Positions 45,179 through 52,815 of a stretch of 64,000 nt of DNA are shown here, piece by piece (the stretch's first letter is position 1; every line of letters starts with the position of its first letter). The notes beneath the pieces are model-generated. The model did no database searches and was not told the origin of the DNA. It was given only the letters and a program-made list of their open reading frames with translations. The position numbers and the translations under genes are program-made. Source of the DNA: Clostridium punense (GTDB lineage Bacteria; Bacillota; Clostridia; Clostridiales; Clostridiaceae); the NCBI RefSeq assembly GCF_017874425.1, contig NZ_JAGGLL010000020.1:1-64000 (forward strand), given 5' to 3'.

Positions 45179-45286
45179 TTGGATTTGCTAGAATTAACTA
45201 TAAAAAGCTTTGTTACTATTTATATTATTATACTAGTTTTAAAACATAATCTTTTTATTTCTAAGTTAATTACAAAGTATTACTGA
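45179..45286 (+). CDS. possible tiny membrane peptide
   Basis: 35 codons from TTG (or 37 from the GTG at 45173) with AGGGGG 5 bases upstream. LDLLELTIKSFVTIYIIILV forms one membrane helix followed by a basic tail (KHNLFISKLITKYY). Type I toxin-like in form, but no family is recognised and the start is not ATG. It lies between a structured leader and a ribbon-helix-helix fragment. Confidence 0.3.
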   Translation: MDLLELTIKSFVTIYIIILVLKHNLFISKLITKYY

Positions 45287-45518
45287 TAACCGAAAAGGTA
45301 AGGCTGTCCCAAATGGCATAACCCCTCCTATAAATGGGGATGCCTTTGATTTGAAGAGAACTTATGCTTTCCGAAAATCTACAATAAGAAAACTTAATGA
45401 ACTTAAAGCTACTCATGAAGATGTAAATGTTTATCTAAGTACAATTTTGGATGAAGCTATAACAGAGTATTATAATAAAGTCCTTGGAAAAACTCACCCT
45501 TCTCCTCCACCTAAGTAA
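45270..45518 (+). pseudogene. ribbon-helix-helix protein fragment
   Basis: The plus-strand frame gives FDLKRTYAFRKSTIRKLNEL then KATHEDVNVYLSTILDEAIT and ends KTHPSPPPK-stop. The KRTYxFRxSTIRKLNELK pattern is like plasmid- or transposon-borne RHH regulators. No ATG/GTG/TTG opens it, so it is probably a remnant of a mobile element. Confidence 0.5.
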
Positions 45519-45563
45519 CTTTAAAATTACTTTTGATTAAACTATTATATCTTAAGCTTAGTT

Positions 45564-45943
45564 TCACTTTAAATAAGCACTGACTCTTTGAATAAGTCCG
45601 CACTCAGCTTGTATTGTTGCGTTTACAGATCCTTCGATTTTAACATTCAGTATATTGTTATTATCTTTCTCAATTGAAATGTCTCCTCAAAATGTATTCT
45701 TAGAGGACTTAACTACTAATTCCTTAATTCCAAACAAATCTACTTCAACAAAAATCGAGTTTACCCTAGCCCTAACCACTTTTGAGGTGGAAACTCTGCA
45801 TAATAAGGCATGTCAAAGCCTAATGTCACTCTATTCCCTTCATCACTGATACACAATGCCTTAATTTGTGCATTACTCAAATGAGGTACTTCACTATATA
45901 AACTTTTTATAAAGATATTTCTATCTAAACAATTAACCCACAT
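45564..45943 (-). pseudogene. Imm50-like immunity protein, broken
   Basis: The first 57 codons (MWVNCLDRNIFIKSLYSEVP, then RVTLGFDMPYYAEFPPQKW) are in one frame. The rest (NSIFVEVDLFGIKELVVKSS ... GDISIEKDNNN ... VSAYLK) is in the next frame after a shift near 45760, and an in-frame TGA replaces a probable Trp in NTF(W)GD. Length and pattern match Imm50-type immunity proteins of polymorphic toxin systems. No toxin gene is nearby. Confidence 0.6.
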
Positions 45944-46115
45944 ACAAATACCTCCACTTTTTTACTAATTTGAAAACCTCATTACTCGTTTATAATTATT
46001 TATACCTACGTCTTTTCAGTTAATTATATTTTACCATGGGTTAACTAAATTTTTAGTTAACTCCTTATATGAATTAATGAAATTCTTTACATTTTATGAA
46101 CATTATTCTTTATTC

Positions 46116-46586
46116 TCATCGAATAATGTCTGTTAAACTGAATGTAGTAACCTTTCTCAATTCTTCAAGACTTACTTCCACTTGATATCCAATTTTCCCA
46201 GCACTAAATATGATAGTATCAAAGTTACCTGCTGATTCATCAATGATAGTTACAAAACTCTTTTTCATGCCAATGGGTGAGCATCCCCCATGTATATATC
46301 CTGTAACCTCCAGTAAATCCTTTGATTTAATCATTCTAACTGCTTTCTCCTTAACACTATTAGCAGCTTTTTTAAAATCTAATTCATCCGCTACAGGAAC
46401 TAGAAATACATAGTATTTATTAGTCTCACCTACAGTTACAAGTGTTTTAAACACTTGCTTAGGATTCTGATTCAAAATATTTGCTACCTCAATGCCACTA
46501 ACAGCATCTGTATTTGCATAACAATGACTTTTATATTCAACTTTCGCCTTATCTAATAATCTCATTACATTTGTTTTAACTGCCAT
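46116..46586 (-). CDS. ybaK: YbaK/EbsC family Cys-tRNA deacylase
   Basis: GGAGTG is spaced for the ATG at 46586, giving 156 aa. VKTNVMRLLDKAKVEYKSHC at the start, QNPKQVFKTLVTVGETNKYY near 45, VPVADELDFKKAANSV near 70 and TGYIHGGCSPIGMKKSFVTI near 95 are the YbaK core (the conserved Lys in VFKTL and the GGCSP/GxxG loop). It hydrolyses Cys-tRNA(Pro) or related mischarged tRNAs, a translation-fidelity role. Confidence 0.92.
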   Translation of the reverse strand: MAVKTNVMRLLDKAKVEYKSHCYANTDAVSGIEVANILNQNPKQVFKTLVTVGETNKYYVFLVPVADELDFKKAANSVKEKAVRMIKSKDLLEVTGYIHGGCSPIGMKKSFVTIIDESAGNFDTIIFSAGKIGYQVEVSLEELRKVTTFSLTDIIR

Positions 46587-46603
46587 ATATCTCACTCCAA
46601 AAA

Positions 46604-46905
46604 TCATAAAATTCTTATCTCTAAGCCTATTTCATTAGTAAAACAGCTACTGTCCATTCTGTGGTTTGCTCCATTCGTGATAAGCTTAAAACCCTTTGCA
46701 ATTGCACAAAACTTGCCTATTATCAGTTTATCCCCTAGAAATTCGTAGTGGTGCTCTAAGTTATCATAAAACTTTTCTGGAGATTTCTTATTATCACTAT
46801 AATAAGTGTATTCGCCAATCTCAACATTAGGTCTTTTAGGCAGGTTACTTATATCGCAAACCGTCTTTATATTTTCATTTGGATATAGCTTTTTTTATCT
46901 GGTCC
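46604..46905 (-). pseudogene. CatB/Vat-type xenobiotic acetyltransferase, 5' part only
   Basis: The minus-strand frame reads KLYPNENIKTVCDISNLPKR, PNVEIGEYTYYSD, HHYEFLGDKLIIGKFCAIAK and ITNGANHRMDSS, ending IGLEIRIL-stop. This is the N-terminal third of hexapeptide acetyltransferases (Vat/CatB: GDKLxIGKFCxIxxG, NGANHRMD). The hexapeptide coils that follow are missing, and the very start is lost next to the nucleotidyltransferase gene. Decayed resistance-type gene. Confidence 0.7.
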
Positions 46906-46907
46906 CG

Positions 46908-47747
46908 TTATTGAATATTGGCTCCTTTCAGATGTTCAACCTCATTTACTAGTCTTTGAAGAATCTCTATTCCTTTTCTTGTACAATCTACATCTGTTGA
47001 TATTAAGGAAATAACCTTATCGACCCTTCCCTTGTAATCGTTTGGTTTGATCTTAAAATCTTCAATCATCTTAACCGCCTTTTTCTCATTTATGCAGTAT
47101 TCTCTGTTTACTGCAAATAAGACTTGATTAAGTGAAGATATGCTTCGAAAGCAATGCCCGCAAACATAGGATACATCGTCTTTATCTATATTGTTCTCAG
47201 CAAACATTAAGGAGAAATCTGCTTCAAACATAAAGAATTCGGCTAACCCTTTCTGCAAAGCGGTTGGATAACGTTCTGCTTGCTTTTTTAATTGATAAAA
47301 GTTTTCATCATTAGTGTATTGCACCCTGCTGATTGCCAATTCTCCACGATACATGGCGCTAATATATCCATGAGGATGCCCTGTCTGATAATTGGCAGTA
47401 ACAATTCCTTGCTCTGTATCTTTAATTATTTTTTCCACCCGTTTTTTATCACGTAAAATTAAGTCAACATGATACCCATTTATGACTAACCATCCACCGC
47501 CATTAACCCAATCACCCCATTCTCCGAGAGGTACAACAAGGTTACTTCTATGCTCATCATCCAACTCTGTAGCAAGTTGATTGATAGTAGTTAGGTCAAA
47601 TGATTCTGAATTGTAATAGATTCCGATATCTATATCTGAATCCTCTGTATTGGTGCCTCTTGCCCGTGATCCCCCTAAGACAATACCTTCTATACAAGGC
47701 AAAGAGGATACTTTCTCTATTACTAATTGAATAATATTATCTACCAT
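46908..47747 (-). CDS. nucleotidyltransferase domain protein, aminoglycoside adenylyltransferase-like
   Basis: Protein of 279 aa. The polymerase-beta-type motif GIVLGGSRARGTNTEDSDID (GGSRARG-x9-DxD, then IGIYY) is near residue 20-40, with VDLILRDKKRVEKI near 100 supplying the third acidic residue. The C-terminal part is helical. Related to kanamycin/streptomycin nucleotidyltransferases and DUF4111-like proteins. Resistance is not proven. Ribosome site AAGGAG. It directly abuts the broken CatB/Vat gene. Confidence 0.8.
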   Translation of the reverse strand: MVDNIIQLVIEKVSSLPCIEGIVLGGSRARGTNTEDSDIDIGIYYNSESFDLTTINQLATELDDEHRSNLVVPLGEWGDWVNGGGWLVINGYHVDLILRDKKRVEKIIKDTEQGIVTANYQTGHPHGYISAMYRGELAISRVQYTNDENFYQLKKQAERYPTALQKGLAEFFMFEADFSLMFAENNIDKDDVSYVCGHCFRSISSLNQVLFAVNREYCINEKKAVKMIEDFKIKPNDYKGRVDKVISLISTDVDCTRKGIEILQRLVNEVEHLKGANIQ

Positions 47748-48375
47748 ACGAACACACTCCTTTTTTCAATATCAAAAGCTACATTTTATGTCGGGTTATG
47801 CATTTTTGCAATATATTACTTATGTTTTACATTATCCCTCTGGAAATGAGCCTTCAAAGTTTATCTTGAAGGCCTCATTTTTCACATTAGGAGTCTAACC
47901 TACTTAGTAGGTTAGACAAAACTAATAATCTCTTTCACAGTCATACCTTTGGTCTATAAACACAAAGTATGCAATGATTATTAGACTAAGTTCAATCCCT
48001 TATCTTTGATTTCATAAATTATATCAGCCACATTATCAAGATTCAGAATTGTTTTTCTTAACAGCACCTTTAGCTTTCTGATTTATTTTTTGTGCTTGTT
48101 TTCGCTTTTCCTCAGCAGCCTGATCTAATGGTTCGCGTTCTGCAACGAACTGTTAGTATTTTACAGTCTTGTTTCTTCACCACCGCTCATGGTCTGCACA
48201 TCTAATTAATTAACACCAAGTTTTTCCATAAGTGCAAAATCTTTTTTCCTCCTGTCTAAAATCGTATATTTCCATTTACTGGTTCGCAGGGAAAATCCTG
48301 CGATTTAAGCAGGAAGGACTATATGAAAATATAATACATAAATGTTCCACCTCGTCAAAATTTTTCATTTTCTAT
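47748..48375. other. gene-poor stretch with hairpins and a small coding remnant
   Basis: It contains a terminator-like hairpin at 47844-47882 (AAATGAGCCTTCAA/TTGAAGGCCTCATTT), a perfect 11-bp inverted repeat at 47893-47917 (GTCTAACCTAC/GTAGGTTAGAC), a short minus-strand coding-like fragment near 48050-48160 ([20 protein letters not shown]), and a TCGCAGG/CCTGCGA hairpin near 48284-48304. No intact gene is seen. Confidence 0.45.
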
Positions 48376-49589
48376 TTAATCTAATTTCTTAATATCAGTC
48401 ACCAGAGAATAAATTATAGCAATAACTATTATTAAAACACCTGATATTAGAAACCAATGGTTTACACCCACTCTATCAGCAAACAATCCAGAGAGGATTA
48501 AACCAAGTGGCATAGCTAAAGATATAATGCTTCCTGTCAGAGAGAATACACGTCCTAAATATTCAGGTTTAATTTTTTCTTGAAAAAGAGCCGTTTGAAC
48601 ACCGCTATAAAATGGAACTGAAAGCCCCATGATTGCACAGCACACAACAAAAAACACAAATCCATTTGAGGGTAGTAACCCCGAAATGGTCAAACTCGCT
48701 CCCATCATAAAAACAGATGCAGTCATTAATATGATTCTCTTTTTAAATTTACCAATTAACCCCAACAACAAGCTACCTGCCAGCATCCCGGAGGCATAGG
48801 CAATTTCGGTAATAGATACATGCATAGGTGTTCCAGAAAAATATTCCATGGTGATTAAAGGATAAAGCGCATTGATTGGCATATAAACAAACATATATAG
48901 TGTGCCTATAAGTAGTAATGCAAATAATCCTTTGTTTTCTTTCAAAACAGCAAATCCTTCTTTCATATCTTTGATAATATTTAGATTCAAACTTTGCTGC
49001 TCTATACTTAGCTTGGGAATGCGTACAATTGCAACCATAACACATGCTATAACAGCACCCAAGACGTCAACAGCTATAATTGCATTTAATTCCCAAACAG
49101 AATATAAAAATGCCGCAGCAACAGGACTAATAATATAGCTTATAGACTGCAGGGATTTACTGTAACCAGCACATTTAGTTAGTTGTTCTTCTGGTACTAA
49201 AAGAGGAGTAACTGCACTTAGCGCTGGGGAATGAAAAGCCGTTCCAATACTGCGGATAAATAATACTACCATAACCATCCAAACTGGTATCTCCATATAC
49301 AAAGCAATAATAGCCAGTACTGCTCCAGCTGCAGCAATAATTAAATCAGCACCAATCATTATCTTTTTTCTATCATAACGATCCACTAATACACCTATCA
49401 CAGTACCAAATACTGCATAAGGCAAAAACCCTACTAATGAAGCAATTGACGTACCATGGCTGATCCTGTTTTTTCTGTAAGGTAAAAAATTATAGCCATT
49501 TGCAGGATAGCACTAGTAATAAGTGAAATCACCTGTCCTGTCCATATAGTAAAAAAATACCGTTTCCATTTTAAATTTTCTTTTATCAT
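48376..49589 (-). pseudogene. mef-like macrolide efflux MFS transporter, frameshifted
   Basis: From the ATG at 49589 (AAGGAG upstream) the frame reads MIKENLKWKRYFFTIWTGQV and ISLITSAILQMAIIFYLTEK to TGSAMV. It then shifts near 49455 and continues from TSIASLVGFLPYAVFGTVIG to VTDIKKLD. The whole (about 404 aa) strongly resembles Mef(A)/Mef(E)-type 14/12-helix macrolide exporters (VDRYDRKKIMIGADLIIAAA, LVPEEQLTKCAGYSKSLQS). One base is lost, so the full protein cannot be made, although the 349-aa 3' part is open. Confidence 0.82.
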
Positions 49590-49641
49590 ATCAAATTTCT
49601 CCTTGCATTTTTATTGTTGGTTTCATATTAGTTTTAGGCAA

Positions 49642-49687
49642 TAAAAAATGCAGACTAAAATCCGCAATGGAATCTTTAGTCTGCATA
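49642..49687 (-). terminator. attenuator terminator upstream of the mef-like gene
   Basis: On the minus strand, ATGCAGACTAAA pairs with TTTAGTCTGCAT, followed by TTTTTTATT. It lies between the leader peptide and the gene. The U-tract (49637-49648) is complementary over 12 bases to 49813-49824 just after the leader peptide. Confidence 0.78.
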
Positions 49688-49827
49688 CCAACGTTAAAAA
49701 GACATAGAGAAAAAACGCATAGCATCAAATAGCTACACTCCCCCCTATCCATGTCATAATACGTAAAATAAACACAACAAAAAAAGCCCACCATTGTGGA
49801 TGTTTTTAACACTTTTTTATTGCCTGC

Positions 49828-49851
49828 TTATCTTAAACGTACTGAATACAT
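49828..49851 (-). CDS. macrolide-type leader peptide MYSVRLR
   Basis: Seven codons, ATG at 49851 to TAA at 49828, with GGAGGA 9 bases upstream. It ends in RLR, the known ribosome-stalling motif of erm and mef leader peptides in the presence of macrolides. It sits between a promoter and an attenuator terminator, so stalling should allow read-through into the mef-like gene. Confidence 0.75.
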   Translation of the reverse strand: MYSVRLR

Positions 49852-49888
49852 AGATATATGTCCTCCTTCAATTCAACAAATTTATATC

Positions 49889-49918
49889 ATTTTATCATAA
49901 ATAATGTATTCATGTCAA
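49889..49918 (-). promoter_or_regulatory. promoter of the mef-like leader transcript
   Basis: TTGACA (minus strand, 49918-49913) and TAAAAT (49894-49889) with an 18-bp spacer, about 40 bases upstream of the leader peptide. Confidence 0.65.
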
Positions 49919-50079
49919 ACTACACTTAACTTTTCAAATTTAATATAAGAAATTAGTATCTAAGTATTGGCACTACCAAATTTCAAAACAATTTCATCAC
50001 CAATAAATTTGTGTTTTTAAAATATAAAATAAAGCTGGTTAAAAGTAATATATAATTACCCTAGCCAGCATCCATATTA

Positions 50080-50250
50080 CTATTTAATTTCGCATTCAAT
50101 CTCTGTTCTATCAATCAAAGTTACTTCAATCTTATGTAAATCAAACACAGTTACCTTTTCTATAATCCTAAAAAACAAATCTATATCAAACATATCCTTT
50201 GTTTCACTAGTTAATTTCCCTTTACGTTCTTTAACTGTATAGTAGCAACA
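50080..50250 (-). pseudogene. C-terminal tail of a large serine recombinase
   Basis: The minus-strand frame ends KGKLTSETKDMFDIDLFF, RIIEKVTVFDLHKIEVTLID and RTEIECEIK-stop. This matches the end of Tn4451/TnpX-type large serine recombinases (FDxxLFRxxIEKVxV...KIEVxFxDGTxIE). The catalytic N-terminal domain is absent. It suggests the neighbouring mef-like gene arrived on a transposon. Confidence 0.6.
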
Positions 50251-50344
50251 ACAAGGACATCAATATTTTTGATACGCTCTCATTTCAATATACCTTTTTA
50301 CTTTCCATATTTTACATATATATTATAAATTTTATATCAATCTT

Positions 50345-50832
50345 TTAAATGCTAAACACCCCTATCAGCATAATTACCTTTACAACTCCCTTATTTCTTC
50401 CCACGTTATAGGGTGTTTCTAGCTTTTCCATAAAATTAATTATCTTTATGTCATTATTTTGTCTCTCAAAAAAATTACTTTCAATCTGATGTGCTAAAGT
50501 ATTTCTGCTCCAACCATTCTTCATAGTTTTTTCAATATACCATAGTCTCTTATCTATATTTTAACTTACTCAAGCAAAGTAATGTTGTGATACCACGTAA
50601 TTTGTGCAAGTAACTCTTGCACAAATTTGATATCCTTATATTGCTCTGAAATCTTTCTCATATACTTTAAGTTTCTAGATGAAAACCCTTTCTGGTCTGG
50701 AAACTCAGCTTTTATTTCTTTTGCAATATTATCAATTACATTAGCTCCCCAACCTTTTTTATCTTGATATTTTAGTACTATATTTCCTATATTCCAATAT
50801 AGGATTAAAAGCTCTTTATTTACAGCTAATAA
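50345..50832 (-). pseudogene. YhcG/DUF1016 N-terminal domain remnant
   Basis: LLAVNKELLILYWNIGNIVL, KKGWGANVIDNIAKEIKAEF and GFSSRNLKYMRKISEQYKDI give the DUF1016 N-terminal part. After a stop at 50566, KRLWYIEKTMKNGWSRNTLA and HQIESNFFERQ continue it in another frame. The PDDEXK nuclease half is missing. It is fused upstream to the end of an hsdS gene. Confidence 0.7.
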
Positions 50833-51060
50833 AGCTTTTTGCATTAGTGGATTAAAGTTATTCTGTATTTCTTGAAGGCTCTTTTCCATTTCAAATTTCA
50901 ATTTATCGAGTTGTTTACAAAAAAAGCAAATTGATATTGAATGTCTAATGGCGGTATCATTACTGGAATTTGTATTATCCGATTTAAAATAACTCTTTTT
51001 AATGCTACAACTGATACATACTTATTTCCAACTAAATCAACAACTTCTTGTGACATCATA
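50833..51060 (-). pseudogene. type I restriction specificity subunit (hsdS) 3' remnant
   Basis: MMSQEVVDLVGNKYVSVVAL, IIQIPVMIPPLDIQYQFAFF and, after a one-base shift in a T7 run, QLDKLKFEMEKSLQEIQNNF then NPLMQKA. This is the end of an HsdS target domain (IPPLxxQxxFAxFV) and its C-terminal helix. It runs in frame into DUF1016 sequence, so a deletion joined two genes. Confidence 0.62.
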
Positions 51061-51064
51061 TAAT

Positions 51065-51215
51065 ATCAAGGAGGATTAACAAGGATTAGGGTATATTTAT
51101 TTTCTTCTTCATACATCTTTGATTGAGCATCCATTTATCTAACATTTGGGTTATCTAAACTGTGAAGCATAAGGTTCATTGATCCTTTAGCATTATATCT
51201 ATTAAAGTCTGTTTA
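51065..51215 (-). pseudogene. type I restriction methyltransferase (hsdM) fragment
   Basis: NRYNAKGSMNLMLHSLDNPN, MDAQSKMYEEENKYTLILVN then PP. It matches the HsdM segment around the catalytic NPPF motif (GSMNLMLHG... D..YDLVLANPPF). It is cut right after NPP and joined to hsdS sequence. Confidence 0.55.
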
Positions 51216-51467
51216 TCAATTTTATTTTTAATACAAGCTTACCCTATTTGAACAATACTTTGAACCTCTAATTGCTTCAAATTACTTTACTAAACATGTA
51301 ACTAAAAAAACTCACGATAGAAAATAGGCTATTCCCATAATTTGTTAATTACCCTTAGGTTAATTAAACAACAAATGCCTGTTTTTACACGTTCTTTTAA
51401 ATACCTAGCAATTACAAGGCATCCCAGATACTTTTTTAGGCAAAAAAGTTGAATGTCCTATATAATC

Positions 51468-51502
51468 AAAATCAACGTCTGTATTAGCCAGACGTTGATT
51501 TT
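51468..51502 (-). terminator. terminator after the 51531 gene
   Basis: AAAATCAACGTCTG and CAGACGTTGATTTT form a perfect 14-bp stem with a 7-base loop. Confidence 0.8.
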
Positions 51503-51530
51503 CTAAATTAATACTCTATAGCATCACACT

Positions 51531-52313
51531 CTATTCTACTTCAACAAGGAGTCCTCTAGATGATCTTCTTACTAGATAACTTTGATAAGCAAGTTCATTT
51601 GCTAATAGTTTTCTTCCACCATATCCATATTGCCACTCAACAGTTGAAAAGGTTACAACAACCGTCCCTTTACCGTAAGGATATTCTATCATAACTGGTC
51701 TATTCTGCCCATCAACAAGAATTACTCCAGTTCCTGCTGGCAAGTTAGTAAAATATCCGTGGGATGATGAGTTCCATCCATCTAAATCATTTCTGTAACC
51801 CTGATCTAGGATTTGTCCACAATTACCACCAAAGCAAGGAAGTGCAGCGGTAATTATAGGGTGGGAGCTATTAGCTATATTGTTGTAATCAGTGTAATCT
51901 CCTTGATACCTAAGTCCCCCTACAAAGGTAGCACCTGCAGCACTAGACTCAGCCCAAGCTAAATTTGCAGATAATACACCACCATTTCTTACAAAATCCT
52001 CAATAGAAGCTAGAATTACTCCATTTGGCATTATATTCGCATAGTAGTTATCAAATTGTGCAGATGGAATTATTATTTCTTTAAATCTAGATAAATTAAT
52101 AGAGCCAATTTGGTCTGAGCTTATGGTGCAAAAATTTACTCCTTGTGCTTGAAGTTCATTAGTCACAGAATTGTATCCCCAAGAAGGATTATCTTGAATT
52201 AATAGCACAGTTTCATTACCTGTGCAAGTGTTAACAGTTAAAGCTTGTATTTTTTCTTGCCTGCCTTGAAAATAATCTTTTGAAGTGCTCTTAATAGAAT
52301 TTAAACTCTTCAT
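51531..52313 (-). CDS. hypothetical protein with a class I glutamine-amidotransferase-like fold
   Basis: The ATG at 52313 (AAGGTG upstream) gives 260 aa. NETVLLIQDNPSWGYNSVTN then QAQGVNFCTISSDQIGSINL, SRFKEIIIPSAQFDNYY, IEDFVRNGGVLSANLAWAES and GKGTVVVTFSTVEWQYGYGG follow the beta-alpha order of ThuA/DUF4350-type GATase-like domains. No catalytic Cys at the elbow is evident and there is no signal peptide. Function unknown. Monocistronic. Confidence 0.5.
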   Translation of the reverse strand: MKSLNSIKSTSKDYFQGRQEKIQALTVNTCTGNETVLLIQDNPSWGYNSVTNELQAQGVNFCTISSDQIGSINLSRFKEIIIPSAQFDNYYANIMPNGVILASIEDFVRNGGVLSANLAWAESSAAGATFVGGLRYQGDYTDYNNIANSSHPIITAALPCFGGNCGQILDQGYRNDLDGWNSSSHGYFTNLPAGTGVILVDGQNRPVMIEYPYGKGTVVVTFSTVEWQYGYGGRKLLANELAYQSYLVRRSSRGLLVEVE

Positions 52314-52815
52314 ATTTGTCACCTTTTATTTTTATTAGAGATTTTACTCCCTAATATATACTATGTTAAGAAGTTTAGTCTTGTTCCTTAAAACCTTAGC
52401 TGGGTTTTAACTTAAAGTATCCCATGTGGGCACATTTTTTATATGAAAGTAGTTGATAATGTACCTGTTAATTAAATTGTAAATCGCAGTTGAAGTATGC
52501 CTTTTTATCTAAGTCTAAAATTCCCTAATGAAAATCATCACCTAAAACTCTTCCATAAATTTCAATTATTTTTATTTCTTCATATAATCAACATATTATT
52601 TTTGTATACTTTCATTATTATTAAGTTAAATTCTGAAAAAATGATGATCAACTAGTCAAGTGCTATAAAAAGGAAAGTAATACTTAACCTTTGAATAATG
52701 CAGATTAAAATCCATATAGCACTCATTATAAAGTTTATAAAAAAGCAAGTTATTTTTATTCACATAGGTAAAAAAGTGTTTTTATCTGTGTAAATATCTT
52801 TCTAGGAGGGAATTT
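52314..52815. other. divergent intergenic region
   Basis: It separates the minus-strand 51531 gene from the plus-strand copper gene. It contains a CCCATGTGGG hairpin near 52420 and a 9-bp inverted repeat AGTGCTATA/TATAGCACT (52659-52667 with 52715-52723) about 100 bases before the copper gene. No CsoR-type box is seen. Confidence 0.45.

Noticed and set aside
45655-45849. 64-aa plus-strand ORF
   Set aside because: It is the antisense of the broken Imm50-like gene and has no ribosome site.
49591-49812. 73-aa minus-strand ORF upstream of the mef-like gene
   Set aside because: It spans the attenuator hairpins and is Cys/Phe-rich low-quality sequence; the leader peptide MYSVRLR explains this region better.
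21190-52322. Prophage
   Set aside because: No capsid, terminase, portal, tail or lysis genes are visible despite the strict one-strand orientation.
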